A stretch of 64,000 nt of DNA from CAVXEF01 sp963827315 (GTDB taxonomy: Bacteria; Planctomycetota; Phycisphaerae; Sedimentisphaerales; Anaerobacaceae). Both the position numbers and the translations under genes were made by a program. Shown here in pieces: positions 15,724 to 23,625 of this stretch. Location: the NCBI GenBank assembly GCA_963827315.1, contig CAWHAL010000001.1, forward strand, positions 124,001-188,000, read 5' to 3'. The notes under the pieces were generated by a model. That model had not been told where the DNA came from. It was given only the letters and a program-made list of their open reading frames with translations, and made no database searches. The number at the start of each line of letters is the position of its first letter. Position 1 is the first letter of the stretch.

Positions 15724-16665
15724 CTAAGCAGCCAAGAGTTCTTTTAGGGATTGCAGGTCGCTTACGCTGGTGACTTTCGTTTTTCTGCTGATTCTTTTCA
15801 TAAGGCCCGCCAGGACCTTGCCGGGGCCAATCTCATAAAATTCTTCCACACCATCAGCCAGGAGCCGCTCCATACATTTTTGCCAGAGAATGGGAGAGGT
15901 CAACTGTTTTATCAGGCCTTCTGCAATCCCTTCAGAATTGGTGTAATATTCGGCATTGATATTAGCGACAATTCTGGTCTTGGTGGCGTTGTGGATAGCA
16001 GAATTGGCCAGTGCTTTTCTGAGTATATCGACGGCTGGGGCCATCATTTCGGTGTGAAAAGCACCAGCCACATGCAGGCGAACGGTTTTTACGGCGCCGT
16101 ATTTAGTCGCCAGAGCCTCTACCCTGTCGCAGGCACCCTTGGCACCGCTTATCACAATCTGGCCTGGACAGTTGAAATTCACTGCTGTTAAAAGCTGGCC
16201 CCGGCTCGCTTCGGCACAAAGAGCATTAACGGCAGCCTCGTCAAGTCCGATAATACAGACCATCGCACCCTTGGCATCATCGGAGGCGGTCTGCATCGCA
16301 TAGCCTCGCCTCTGGACCAAAACAACGGCGTCGGCGAAACTAAGCACGCCCGCCGCGTACAGAGCGGTATATTCGCCTAAGCTAAGGCCGGCGGTTGCCT
16401 CGGCATTCACGAATGCGCTGTCAGGTCGTTTATTCCGCAGGACCTCCAGTATCGCCGCTGAGGTCACAAAAATCGCAGGCTGAGAAATCGTCGTGGTATT
16501 AAGGGTCTCCACAGGGCCCCTAAAACAAATCTGGCTCAGGTTAAAGCCGAGAACATCATCTGCCTTTTTGAAAATTTCCGCCGCCTCGGAAAAATTCGCT
16601 ACGATGTCAGAACCCATACCGACGGTCTGAGCACCCTGTCCCGGAAATAAAAGAGCGGTTTTCAT
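15724..16665 (-). CDS. fabD: Malonyl-CoA:ACP transacylase
   Basis: FabD moves malonate from CoA to AcpP, the entry step for elongation. It starts MKTALLFPGQGAQTVGM and has the nucleophile serine in AGLSLGEYTALYAAG, the Q-R-R-G-Y-A-M segment with the malonate-binding Arg, and VAGAFHTEMMAPA with the catalytic His. The length (313) is normal. An in-frame ATG nine bases upstream is also possible. It follows fabH with a very small gap; the usual next gene, fabG, is separated from it by the xylanase gene. Confidence 0.95.
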   Translation of the reverse strand: MKTALLFPGQGAQTVGMGSDIVANFSEAAEIFKKADDVLGFNLSQICFRGPVETLNTTTISQPAIFVTSAAILEVLRNKRPDSAFVNAEATAGLSLGEYTALYAAGVLSFADAVVLVQRRGYAMQTASDDAKGAMVCIIGLDEAAVNALCAEASRGQLLTAVNFNCPGQIVISGAKGACDRVEALATKYGAVKTVRLHVAGAFHTEMMAPAVDILRKALANSAIHNATKTRIVANINAEYYTNSEGIAEGLIKQLTSPILWQKCMERLLADGVEEFYEIGPGKVLAGLMKRISRKTKVTSVSDLQSLKELLAA

Positions 16666-16678
16666 ATCATCCACTCAT

Positions 16679-17692
16679 TCAAAATCGAATCACATTAGCT
16701 CCCCACGTCAGCCCTGCACCGAATACCACAAAAATAATAATATCGCCTCTTTTGATTCTTCCACTTCTGACGCATTCGTCGAAGGCGATTGGAACCGAGG
16801 CTGCCGACGTATTTCCGTATTCTGCTATGTTCAGAAAGACCTTTTCACTGGGCAGTTTCAGCCTTCTGGCCGCCGACTCGATAATCCTCGCGTTCATCTG
16901 ATGCGAAATGACCATTGTGATATCGTCTATGCTCAGGCTGCAATGTTCCAGGCAGTGGGTAACAGTTTCAACTATTCGCCGAATAGCCTGCTGATAGACC
17001 TCTCTGCCCTTGATTTCCATATACGTTTTCTTTGGGTCGTCCAGCTTTTTATTTGCGGGATGGCGAGAACCGTAAGCCTGGCAGTTCAAGGCCTGCCATT
17101 GGTTTCCATCCGATGCCATAACGCTGTAGAGGATACCACTTTGGCCGTCTTTTTTTCGCTCAATCACAACCGCTCCTGCGCCGTCGCCGAAGAGGATGCA
17201 GCTTGTTCGGTCACTCCAGTCGGTGATTTTTGTCAGAGTTTCTGCACCTATCACAAGGGCGTTGTTACATCGGCCGCTCTCGAGAAACTGCTGTACAATG
17301 GACAAGCCATAGACGAATCCGCTGCAAGCTGCGGCGAGGTCGAATACCCACGCCTTCTTTGCCCCCAGAGCCCGTTGTACAAAGCTCGCCGTTGAGGGAA
17401 AGACCATCTCCGGCGTGATGGTAGCCACAATAATAAGCTCAATGTCGGTGGCATCGAGACCGGCTTTTTTCAAAGCCTTTTTGGCCGCCTCCGTAGCTAA
17501 ATATGCGGTAGTTTCATCGTCGCCGGTAATATGTCGGGATTTTATTCCTGTTCGGGTTGTAATCCATTCATCCGTGGTATCGATCATCTTAGCCAACTCT
17601 TCGTTCGTCAGGATTTTAGCCGGTGCAAAAGAGCCGTGGCCGGTTATGACTGCACGATAGGGAATGCTCCCTCCGTTAATTTGTCTGGTCAT
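16679..17692 (-). CDS. fabH: 3-oxoacyl-ACP synthase III
   Basis: FabH starts fatty acid chains by condensing an acyl-CoA with malonyl-ACP. The catalytic triad is visible: Cys in DLAAACSGFVYGL, His in VISHQMNARI and Asn in EYGNTSAASVP, with GAGLTWGANVIRF at the end. TGIKSRHI and DDETTAYLATEAA match the N-terminal half. An insertion around KKLDDPKKTYMEIKGREVYQQA is typical of the family. The first 17 bases overlap the 3' end of plsX, indicating translational coupling. Confidence 0.95.
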   Translation of the reverse strand: MTRQINGGSIPYRAVITGHGSFAPAKILTNEELAKMIDTTDEWITTRTGIKSRHITGDDETTAYLATEAAKKALKKAGLDATDIELIIVATITPEMVFPSTASFVQRALGAKKAWVFDLAAACSGFVYGLSIVQQFLESGRCNNALVIGAETLTKITDWSDRTSCILFGDGAGAVVIERKKDGQSGILYSVMASDGNQWQALNCQAYGSRHPANKKLDDPKKTYMEIKGREVYQQAIRRIVETVTHCLEHCSLSIDDITMVISHQMNARIIESAARRLKLPSEKVFLNIAEYGNTSAASVPIAFDECVRSGRIKRGDIIIFVVFGAGLTWGANVIRF

Positions 17693-18740
17693 CCCTTGTC
17701 CCTATGTAACTATCCTGAGAATGGTCCTTTTGCGCTTCGTCACAAAAGGAAGTTGTTGACAGGTACTCGGCAATCTTGTCATTTACTTTTCGCGTATGGT
17801 ATTTCTTTGATGCGAGAACGGCGTTTTTGATAGTTCGGCTCCTGCTGGCACCGTGACATATAAGAGCTGTTCCGTTGACGCCCAGCAGCGGAGCGCCGCC
17901 GTACTCATTGTAGTCGTACTTGTTATAGATTCTTTCCATCACGGGCTTAAATTTCAGTGCGAGCAACAGCTTCTCAGAGCTAAGCTCGTGTTTTATCGCC
18001 TTGAAAAGGCCGTCTACAAGCCCCTCGGTCAGCTTCAAGACCACATTACCGACGAAACCCTCGCAAACCGCGACGTCACAGACGCCTCGGAAGATGTCGC
18101 GGCCTTCGATATTGCCGATGAAGTTCATATTGGCGTCGGATTTTATCAGTTCGCGGGCCTTTTTCACTATTTCATTTCCCTTGGCGTCCTCCTGACCGAT
18201 ACTCATAAGCCCGACCCGAGGGTTCTCAATACCGAGAAGATGCTTCGAATAGATGCGGGCCATTATGGCATACTGATAGAGGTTTATCGGCTTACACGCG
18301 ATATTGGCGCCGACGTCGCATATCGTTACGGGTCCTTCGAAGGTCGGAAAGACCACTGCTATGCCCGGCCGATTAACGCCGGGGAGATTTCGCATTCTTA
18401 TCTGAAACGCCGCGACACAGGCGCCGGTATTGCCGGCGGAAATCACAGCATCCGCCTGACCCCGCTTGGCAAGTTTGGCAATGACTGCGATGGAGCTTTT
18501 GACTTTCCTGCGCAGACTTTCAATCGGAGGCTCGTCCATAGCGATAACTTCAGGCGCATCGACAACGCTGAGGTGGTCTCGGCAAGCCTTTAGCGCAGTC
18601 AATTGCGACTCGATGACATTCGATGGCCCCACAAGGATTACCTCGTCCTCGTCGTCAAGCAGCTCGATTGATTCCAGTACGCCCCGGATAATCTCATCAG
18701 GTGCATAATCACCACCCATTGCGTCGACGGCGATTCGCAT
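17676..18740 (-). CDS. plsX: Phosphate acyltransferase
   Basis: PlsX makes acyl-phosphate from acyl-ACP for phospholipid synthesis by PlsY. It begins MRIAVDAMGGDYAPDEII and contains VISAGNTGACVAA, CDVGANIACKP, NFIGNIEGRDIF and CEGFVGNVVLKLTEG, all family landmarks. The C-terminal 40 residues are a charged tail not needed for the fold. It starts two bases after the rpmF stop, the classic rpmF-plsX-fabH order seen in many bacteria. Confidence 0.95.
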   Translation of the reverse strand: MRIAVDAMGGDYAPDEIIRGVLESIELLDDEDEVILVGPSNVIESQLTALKACRDHLSVVDAPEVIAMDEPPIESLRRKVKSSIAVIAKLAKRGQADAVISAGNTGACVAAFQIRMRNLPGVNRPGIAVVFPTFEGPVTICDVGANIACKPINLYQYAIMARIYSKHLLGIENPRVGLMSIGQEDAKGNEIVKKARELIKSDANMNFIGNIEGRDIFRGVCDVAVCEGFVGNVVLKLTEGLVDGLFKAIKHELSSEKLLLALKFKPVMERIYNKYDYNEYGGAPLLGVNGTALICHGASRSRTIKNAVLASKKYHTRKVNDKIAEYLSTTSFCDEAQKDHSQDSYIGTRDDQTN

Positions 18741-18742
18741 AC

Positions 18743-18931
18743 TTAGCTGCTCTCCTCCTTGCCCAGCTTTAAGGTTATCTTCGGATTGACGTAACCGCAG
18801 TTTTCGCAGGCTGCGTGGGGCAGTTTCGCCTGGTCACATTGCGGACACACTGAATAATTCACAGCTCTCAGCCGATGATGGCTGCGACGCGTGCGAGTTC
18901 TGGCTTTACTGGTTTTCTTTGCTGGTAGCAC
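18743..18931 (-). CDS. rpmF: 50S ribosomal protein L32
   Basis: A 62-residue basic protein: LPAKKTSKARTRTRRSHH at the N-terminus (the usual 'VPKRK.S..R...RR.H'), then a C-x2-C ... C-x2-C zinc ribbon (VCPQCDQ, ACENCGY) and a short tail. It is the first gene of the fatty acid operon and lies about 130 bases downstream of a good promoter. The zinc-binding form is complete. Confidence 0.94.
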   Translation of the reverse strand: MLPAKKTSKARTRTRRSHHRLRAVNYSVCPQCDQAKLPHAACENCGYVNPKITLKLGKEESS

Positions 18932-19062
18932 TATAATTACTCCGTTGCTTAAAGGTTCAGATTCTTTTATCGATGCCGTCAGGTCTTAAATTAGAAACAG
19001 CCGGGAGTCTCCGCTGTAGCTTTTACAGTCAAAACCTTGTTCATCGACTTCTAAAGCAGTCT

Positions 19063-19091
19063 TAAATAGTGCAACAGCACGATTTTGTCAA
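19063..19091 (-). promoter_or_regulatory. Sigma70-type promoter for the rpmF-plsX-fab operon
   Basis: On the minus strand TTGACA (19091-19086) and TATTTA (19068-19063) are separated by 17 bases. Transcription would begin near 19056, leaving an untranslated leader of about 125 bases before rpmF. No riboswitch motif was recognised in the leader. Confidence 0.6.
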
Positions 19092-19152
19092 GCAAAAATA
19101 TTAGTGGGCCGCGGGTGTTTACCGGACAATCCGCAGTGTCATAAGTTTTTAT

Positions 19153-19181
19153 TTGACAACCACAAGGGGTGATATTACAAG
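19153..19181 (+). promoter_or_regulatory. Probable promoter for tRNA-Lys
   Basis: TTGACA (19153-19158) is followed 17 bases later by TACAAG (19176-19181). The -10 box is weak, but the -35 is perfect and the tRNA begins 45 bases downstream. Confidence 0.45.
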
Positions 19182-19226
19182 ATACCGCAGCGTGTGACAC
19201 AAGCCGATAACGCTTTGTCTAATTGA

Positions 19227-19299
<73 letters not shown>

Positions 19300-19438
19300 A
19301 TTGCCCACCTCAAGCAGTACTTCATAAGCAGGCTGGCTCTACAACTGAGGCTCAAGGCTTGCTGTGAAGAACTGGTGTTTATTTGATATGCTCCAGCGGT
19401 TCCGGCCCAAACAGCTATATTAAAAATTCTTGGACCTT

Positions 19439-19480
19439 AAAAAAGCAAAGGGTTGTAAGCAAAAACTCACAACCCTTTGA
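19439..19480 (-). terminator. Intrinsic terminator of the candidate small RNA
   Basis: CAAAGGGTTGT and ACAACCCTTTG form a perfect 11-bp stem (19447-19457 with 19470-19480) around a 12-base loop. On the minus strand it is followed by C and six T residues. Confidence 0.85.
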
Positions 19481-19613
19481 ATTGCTGACATATACCTTTT
19501 CGTCCTTCACTCCTCCTCTTCAAAGCACCCTAAAGTGCCTTTCCGAAGACTTATTATGAGTGCCAGCACGCTTCGGTTTGCCAGCCTTCTCAACACCACT
19601 CCATTCCTAACGG
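19439..19613 (-). ncRNA. Candidate small RNA of about 175 nt
   Basis: No protein gene is evident in this 550-base gap, yet the minus strand has a complete transcription unit. There is a TTGCTT-16-TATAAT promoter (19647-19620), about 130 bases of unassigned RNA, and a strong intrinsic terminator (19480-19439). Within the RNA, CCGAAG near 19577 can pair with CTTCGG near 19545, enclosing a GTG-CTGG-CAC hairpin, and GCAC/GTGC forms another stem; a purine-rich stretch (GAAGAGGAGGAGTGAAGG) follows. Three short reading frames cross it. One starts GTG-GTG-TTG and runs 31 codons, so a small protein is the alternative. It lacks the 6S, SRP and RNase P signatures I know. Confidence 0.55.
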
Positions 19614-19619
19614 GAACAT

Positions 19620-19647
19620 ATTATACCTAAATACAAATGTCAAGCAA
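19620..19647 (-). promoter_or_regulatory. Promoter of the candidate small RNA
   Basis: On the minus strand TTGCTT (19647-19642), a 16-base spacer, and a perfect TATAAT (19625-19620). A TTGACA also lies nearby but at a 12-base spacing that is too short. Confidence 0.6.
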
Positions 19648-19752
19648 ATTTTCAGCAATTTTATTAAAATTTTATTTTCTTCAGCGGAGCAGTTGAGCAG
19701 ATATCTTGTAATTTCCTAAGTCTTTATTTTTGCTGCAATTATTGTTTCTGTC

Positions 19753-19801
19753 CTGCTGACTTCTAATCAATGGGTCACAGGTTCGATTTCTGTATCGCCC
19801 A
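19753..19801 (+). pseudogene. tRNA 3'-half remnant
   Basis: This stretch matches the tRNA-Lys gene from the anticodon stem to the 3' end, with about six differences. It reads GCTGACTTCTAATCAATGGG and then the shared CACAGGTTCGAT..CTGTATCGCCCA. The anticodon loop would be CTTCTAA (anticodon TCT, an arginine type), but the stem is damaged (GCTGA against TCAAT) and no 5' half lies upstream. It is either a decayed tRNA gene or an attachment-site-like duplication, since integrases commonly use the 3' half of tRNA genes. It lies about 450 bases beyond the intact tRNA-Lys. Confidence 0.8.
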
Positions 19802-19849
19802 CCGATTTCTCACAATCAAGGGGGCTTCGTACGCTGTCCTGCTATAAAG

Positions 19850-20221
19850 TTACTGAACATACGTGGGACGCGACCTTTCCCCAACTTTTTTATAGTGCAA
19901 CAGTGCGCTTTCACGGTCGGGGAAGTCCTTCACAGTAAACCAAAGCGTTGTAGTACCGATAGTAATAAAATCACCATCGATAAGGCAGGTTTCATCTTTG
20001 ATTTTGTTGCCGTTGATGTACACACCATGTTTGCTTCTCATATCGATTGCGTGATACTCATCTTTTTCCTCGTCGTAAGTAATCTGCATATGTTTCCGTG
20101 AGATACGCTCATCGAGTATCTGAATCATAAGGGACTCGCTTCGGCCAATCACGTTCGTTCGGTAACCCAGCGGATAATAGTTATCTTTCTGGGGGCCGTT
20201 CAACACAATTAACGAAGCCAT
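19850..20221 (-). CDS. Single FHA-domain protein
   Basis: The 123-residue protein is essentially one forkhead-associated domain, which binds phosphothreonine peptides. The signature residues are present: G-R-S (NVIGRSES), S-R-K-H (DERISRKHMQI), and the N-G loop (GVYINGNKIKDE), followed by DGDFITIG. There is a short C-terminal tail. AAGGAGT lies seven bases before the ATG. No kinase is encoded next to it; its partner is presumably elsewhere, as Ser/Thr kinases are abundant in planctomycetes. Confidence 0.9.
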   Translation of the reverse strand: MASLIVLNGPQKDNYYPLGYRTNVIGRSESLMIQILDERISRKHMQITYDEEKDEYHAIDMRSKHGVYINGNKIKDETCLIDGDFITIGTTTLWFTVKDFPDRESALLHYKKVGERSRPTYVQ

Positions 20222-20565
20222 TTTTCAACTCCTTGAACATTTAGTCTGACAATTCTCAAAACATCACGAATTATCTCGAATAAGATTATTATATATAGTT
20301 GGTCGGAATTCATCAAGCAACTTCTGCGGAAAAACCTCGTGATAAGGGGCGTGTCGAGTAGAAGGTTACCCCCGACGTTTTCGTTCCGCCGTCCCGTTAT
20401 GACCACATCCAGCAGTTGCGTAAGCAAGGTAAGTAGCCGTGTGAGTATGAAAAATCTTGTCCGCCAAAGGCGGATAAACCCGTCGAGAACTCCCTAACTT
20501 TTTACCGGTTTAACAGGGAACGGTACAATACGCCGCAGACACAACAAACACAGGAGATAAAAGAA
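20222..20565. other. Intergenic region, no gene found
   Basis: About 340 bases between the FHA gene and the terminator of the PEP-CTERM gene. It holds a short palindrome (TCCGCC-AAA-GGCGGA near 20459-20473) and no convincing reading frame. The 72-residue minus-strand frame at 20209-20427 overlaps the FHA start and has no family features. Confidence 0.5.
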
Positions 20566-20594
20566 AAGGGCTGCGGGTATCAGCCACAGCCCTT
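20566..20594 (-). terminator. Intrinsic terminator of the PEP-CTERM gene
   Basis: AAGGGCTG pairs with CAGCCCTT (8 bp, 13-base loop). On the minus strand the stem continues into TTTTCTTTT. It lies 26 bases beyond the stop codon. Confidence 0.75.
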
Positions 20595-20619
20595 AAAACT
20601 CAATCCGTGATATGTACTT

Positions 20620-21327
20620 TTATGCTCTGCGTTTTCTCAGCAGAACCAGTGCGCCAAGCCCAAGCAGCCCAACCGTCGCCGGCTCTGGGATTGTGCCGAT
20701 ATGCTCGTAGACTGCGCCGAAGTTATCGAGCATCAGCCTGCCGCTGCCGGTAAAGCCGAGGGTAGTATTGCTCGTGAAGTTGCCCGAGAACACCAAGCCA
20801 ATATCTTTCGGTGCGGCGATTATCTGCGCAAAGGTCTTGTTATTAGCGGCTTGATTAGGCCACTCTATAAAGTTTTCCGCCAGCAGCGATACCTGATGTG
20901 TGGTCCAACTGGTATCGTTATTTGGATTCCAGCTGTAGGTGTCATTCGTCACAAAATAGTTATAACCGCCGGTATAAGTGCCCACGTAAAACCTCACCTC
21001 AGCACCCACGGGGCCTGCGACTGTACCCTCAATCTTAAAATCTGTGGTCAGTATGTCGCCGGTCATATCCCCCCATAGTGAGGTTTGGGATGGTTGGAAT
21101 CCATAAAGACGTGGCTGGTCTGAGCCGAGAGAGCCGCTTATGTACCCCCCGAGATTGCCTCCGCTGCTGTTATAAATGGCGTCAGGGGTGGTAATAGCGC
21201 CGCTATCATTTACCCGCACCGCTTCCCAACCGGCATTATTGCTACTGAACGTTTCCACATACAAAGTCGCGTTTGCGATGTTACATAAACCGCACACCAA
21301 TAATAGAACAACCATCATTTTCTTCAT
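20620..21327 (-). CDS. PEP-CTERM sorting-domain exoprotein
   Basis: The 235-residue secreted protein has a Sec signal peptide (MKKMMVVLLLVCGLCNIANA), a beta-rich body with many N, G, T and aromatic residues, and a C-terminal PEP-CTERM signal. That signal is IPEPATVGLLGLGALVLLRKRRA: the PEP motif, a 16-residue transmembrane helix and an Arg-rich tail. Such proteins are cleaved and sorted by an exosortase, often to exopolysaccharide-bearing surfaces; no exosortase is in this window. GGGAGGACAT precedes the ATG. The body resembles the jelly-roll domains common in this group, but no carbohydrate-binding residues can be named. Confidence 0.92.
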   Translation of the reverse strand: MKKMMVVLLLVCGLCNIANATLYVETFSSNNAGWEAVRVNDSGAITTPDAIYNSSGGNLGGYISGSLGSDQPRLYGFQPSQTSLWGDMTGDILTTDFKIEGTVAGPVGAEVRFYVGTYTGGYNYFVTNDTYSWNPNNDTSWTTHQVSLLAENFIEWPNQAANNKTFAQIIAAPKDIGLVFSGNFTSNTTLGFTGSGRLMLDNFGAVYEHIGTIPEPATVGLLGLGALVLLRKRRA

Positions 21328-21560
21328 ATGTCCTCCCTATCTACCTACTGGCGGAGACCATCATCTCACTGCACTACGCAGGCATTCGCGGTTCTTATGC
21401 CCTGCGGCGATGCAAGCTTGCACCGCTTCCACAAGGGGGCAAACCACTGAGTAGATTTTCTCTTTTCCCGGCCTCAAAGCCAACGTGTGACCGGCTTAGT
21501 CCTCTTTATATGCCCACCCCCTTAAACTCTAAGAATAAAACCGGCAAACGCCAAATCGCT
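21328..21560 (-). promoter_or_regulatory. Long structured leader before the PEP-CTERM gene
   Basis: About 230 bases upstream of the PEP-CTERM start contain no gene but several inverted repeats. The clearest is the near-perfect palindrome GCGGTGCAAGCTTGCATCGC (about 21412-21431), followed by a GGCAT...ATGCC hairpin. I could not match it to a known riboswitch. It may be a regulatory 5' UTR or simply a low-constraint spacer. Confidence 0.35.
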
Positions 21561-21619
21561 ATCCTGCGGGACGCCTGAAGCTGTCTCAAAGGTCTGAAAA
21601 CTCGCGTGTGATAACGTGG

Positions 21620-21652
21620 GAAAATTCGTTTTTGAAGCGAAAACGAATTTTC
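21620..21652. repeat. Perfect 13-bp stem hairpin
   Basis: GAAAATTCGTTTT and AAAACGAATTTTC are exact reverse complements around a 7-base loop (TGAAGCG). It lies downstream of tRNA-Arg (minus strand) and upstream of the PEP-CTERM leader. It has no long U-tract, so a terminator role is possible but unproven. Confidence 0.7.
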
Positions 21653-21875
21653 TAACCCTATAAAAAAGGTGTTGAGATTTACCACCTTCCGGCCACTATC
21701 GCCTGTTAGCAGGACATCTCCCCGCACGAAAATTTTTTGCGCGTGAGAATGAACAACAGTGGAGAAAACTGGGCTGTGGTGGACTGACAAACCCGCTTGG
21801 CAACCTAAAACCGCACCCCGACGACATGAGAAAATTCTTTTCCAACACCCTTTGAAGTTCGATTCCAACCAAAAA

Positions 21876-21949
21876 CGCGCCCGGCAGGACTCGAACCTGC
21901 AACCTTCGGATTCGAAGTCCGGCACTCTATCCATTTGAGCTACGGGCGC
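21876..21949 (-). tRNA. tRNA-Arg (TCG)
   Basis: On the minus strand the acceptor stem is GCGCCCG/CGGGCGC with discriminator G, the D-arm is TAGCTCAAATGGATAGAG, the anticodon loop is CTTCGAA (anticodon TCG) and the T-arm is GCAGGTTCGAGTCCTGC. The length is 74 bases and CCA is not encoded. Confidence 0.95.
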
Positions 21950-21968
21950 CGGCAAACTCAAGCACTGC

Positions 21969-21998
21969 AGTGTAACGGCCCTGCCCTGACATTGTCAA
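21969..21998 (-). promoter_or_regulatory. Promoter of tRNA-Arg
   Basis: On the minus strand TTGACA (21998-21993), an 18-base spacer and TACACT (21974-21969). The tRNA starts 20 bases beyond the -10 box. Confidence 0.7.
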
Positions 21999-22095
21999 TT
22001 TCTTTTTGACCAGCGGACCTTGCCGGCCAAAAGGATAGTAACTGTTTTCTGAAAGAAAAGAACGGCAAAAAGTTGTTAGCTTCGGGGCGGCGATA

Positions 22096-23625
22096 TTACC
22101 TGGTTTTGGAAGGAGTCGCTAATGCTTTTTTTATCTCTTCAAAAGACTCGGGATATTTCTGCTTCGAGGATTGTTTCGTCTGGTCTGCTTTCTCTGCTTC
22201 TTTTTTCGCTCTTTTTGCCTTTTCAGCTTCTTCCGCTTCTTTTGCCTTTTTTGCTTCCCTTGCTTCCTTAGCTTTTTTCGCTTTTTCTATTTTTTCTGCT
22301 TCTTTAATCTGTCTCTCTTTTTGCTTTTCCTCTTCTTTCTTTTTTTCTATGGCCTCCGGAATTATCAGAAGAGGTCTTTTAGTAATTTCGTTAAACTTCT
22401 CCATTTCAAGATTGCTTGGTTTTTCGCCGGCGTAGATATGAGGCGAAAGGATTATCAGCAGCTCTGAATTGTTCTGAATGGTATCTGTGGACCTGAAGGC
22501 AAGGCCTATAATCGGCAGGTCTCCAAGAATGGGAATCTGATTAGTCTGCTTTTTTGTCTCTTTTCGCCGCAGGCCGCCGATAACAAGTATCTGGCTATCT
22601 TTCATCAGCAGCGAGCTTTGTATTTTTCTCGTATCAACTATTGGCGTGCCGACGACGCCGCTGACGGTGCTTGTACTCGTCTGGACATTCTGCTCGGCTT
22701 CGACGTTCAGGAAAATGGAATTGCCATCCGTCAGCGTTGCTCCGACTTTAAGCGTCACACCAACATTCTTGAATTGTGTGCTTGTCAGAGCTGAGGCTCC
22801 GCCCTGGCTTGTGTCAGTCTGTTCCCGATACGGTATTTCTTCAATGGCTTCGATAGTAGCATCTTTACCGCTCACAACCATCACTCGGGGACTGGCGAGA
22901 ATTTCAACATTGTTTTTTTCCTGCAGCACATGAATCACGTTTCTAACATCACCGGTGAGAAGCCAAAAATCAGCGGCTGTACCGGTCGTGTTCCATGCCG
23001 TAGCATTGCCGATTGTGTCTTCGTCCTCTATGGTACTTTGCAAACGGTTTGAGAAACCAAGGTTCTGTCTGAAGACCGCGTCCCTGTATTTAGTGGTCAG
23101 CATATCCCAGTTGATGCCGATTTCTGTTTCGTCGTTGAGTTTTACATCGAGAAGAACGACTTCAATCATAATCTGTACAGGGTTTTTATCAGCATTTCTG
23201 ATTGCGGCAAGAATCTTCGGAAGATTGCCATTCGTGTCGCAGACAATTAAAGAATTGCTTTTCGCATCGGTAGAAACGCTCCCGTGCTCGGAGGACATCT
23301 TTCCAACCGCATCCTTAAGACTGTCGGCCTTGAGGAACTTCAGAGTTACAGTTTCGACAAAGAGATCAGGTTTTGGCTCCGCCTTATTCACCTCAGCGGC
23401 CAAGGGCTGTGAAGTGTCGGGCTTTGCTTTCTCAACCAATGCTGCAAAAGGGTCTTCAGGGTCTTCTCTGCCGACCCCGCTGCGGCTCGCGCCTTCGCCG
23501 AGACGAGCATCGGCGGCAACAGACTGCTTGTCGGCAGCTTGCGCCGGCTGCGCACCGGCGACAACAAAACAAAGGCCGACCACCAGTAAAAAAAGAAGGA
23601 CACTCAAATGTACAGGTTTAATCAT
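22096..23625 (-). CDS. Secretin-domain outer-membrane protein (GspD/PilQ-like)
   Basis: This is the last gene of the pseudopilus locus. The signal peptide is MIKPVHLSVLLFLLVVGLCFVVAG. A short N-terminal domain follows (TLKFLKADSLKDAVGKM ... NSLIVCDTNGNLPKILAAI, N0/N1-like), then the secretin core with VEILASPRVMVVSGKDATI and the signature LVIGGLRRKETKKQTNQIPILGDLPIIGLAFRS. Only one N-domain is obvious, fewer than in classical GspD. The last 100 residues are an extraordinary K/E/A-rich helix, absent from typical secretins. The start at 23625 is set by AAGGAGG nine bases upstream and overlaps the PilO gene by 8 bases. It would form the outer-membrane channel for the pilus or secreted substrate. 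Confidence 0.88.
   Translation of the reverse strand: MIKPVHLSVLLFLLVVGLCFVVAGAQPAQAADKQSVAADARLGEGASRSGVGREDPEDPFAALVEKAKPDTSQPLAAEVNKAEPKPDLFVETVTLKFLKADSLKDAVGKMSSEHGSVSTDAKSNSLIVCDTNGNLPKILAAIRNADKNPVQIMIEVVLLDVKLNDETEIGINWDMLTTKYRDAVFRQNLGFSNRLQSTIEDEDTIGNATAWNTTGTAADFWLLTGDVRNVIHVLQEKNNVEILASPRVMVVSGKDATIEAIEEIPYREQTDTSQGGASALTSTQFKNVGVTLKVGATLTDGNSIFLNVEAEQNVQTSTSTVSGVVGTPIVDTRKIQSSLLMKDSQILVIGGLRRKETKKQTNQIPILGDLPIIGLAFRSTDTIQNNSELLIILSPHIYAGEKPSNLEMEKFNEITKRPLLIIPEAIEKKKEEEKQKERQIKEAEKIEKAKKAKEAREAKKAKEAEEAEKAKRAKKEAEKADQTKQSSKQKYPESFEEIKKALATPSKTR

Noticed and set aside
19001..19110. A short 3' protein remnant upstream of rpmF (reading E-V-D-E-Q-G-F-D-C)
   Set aside because: It has no start codon and overlaps the operon promoter; too short to call a gene remnant.
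19439..19613. Assignment of the candidate RNA to 6S, SRP or RNase P RNA
   Set aside because: The 5' and 3' parts do not pair as in 6S RNA, and the SRP GGAAG...GCAGC and RNase P core motifs are missing.
20209..20427. A 72-residue frame upstream of the FHA gene
   Set aside because: It overlaps the FHA start region, has no ribosome site, and no recognisable composition.
21506..21961. A 151-residue minus-strand reading frame
   Set aside because: Its first part is translated tRNA-Arg sequence (the familiar PVAQMDRVPDFESEGCRFESCRA false protein).
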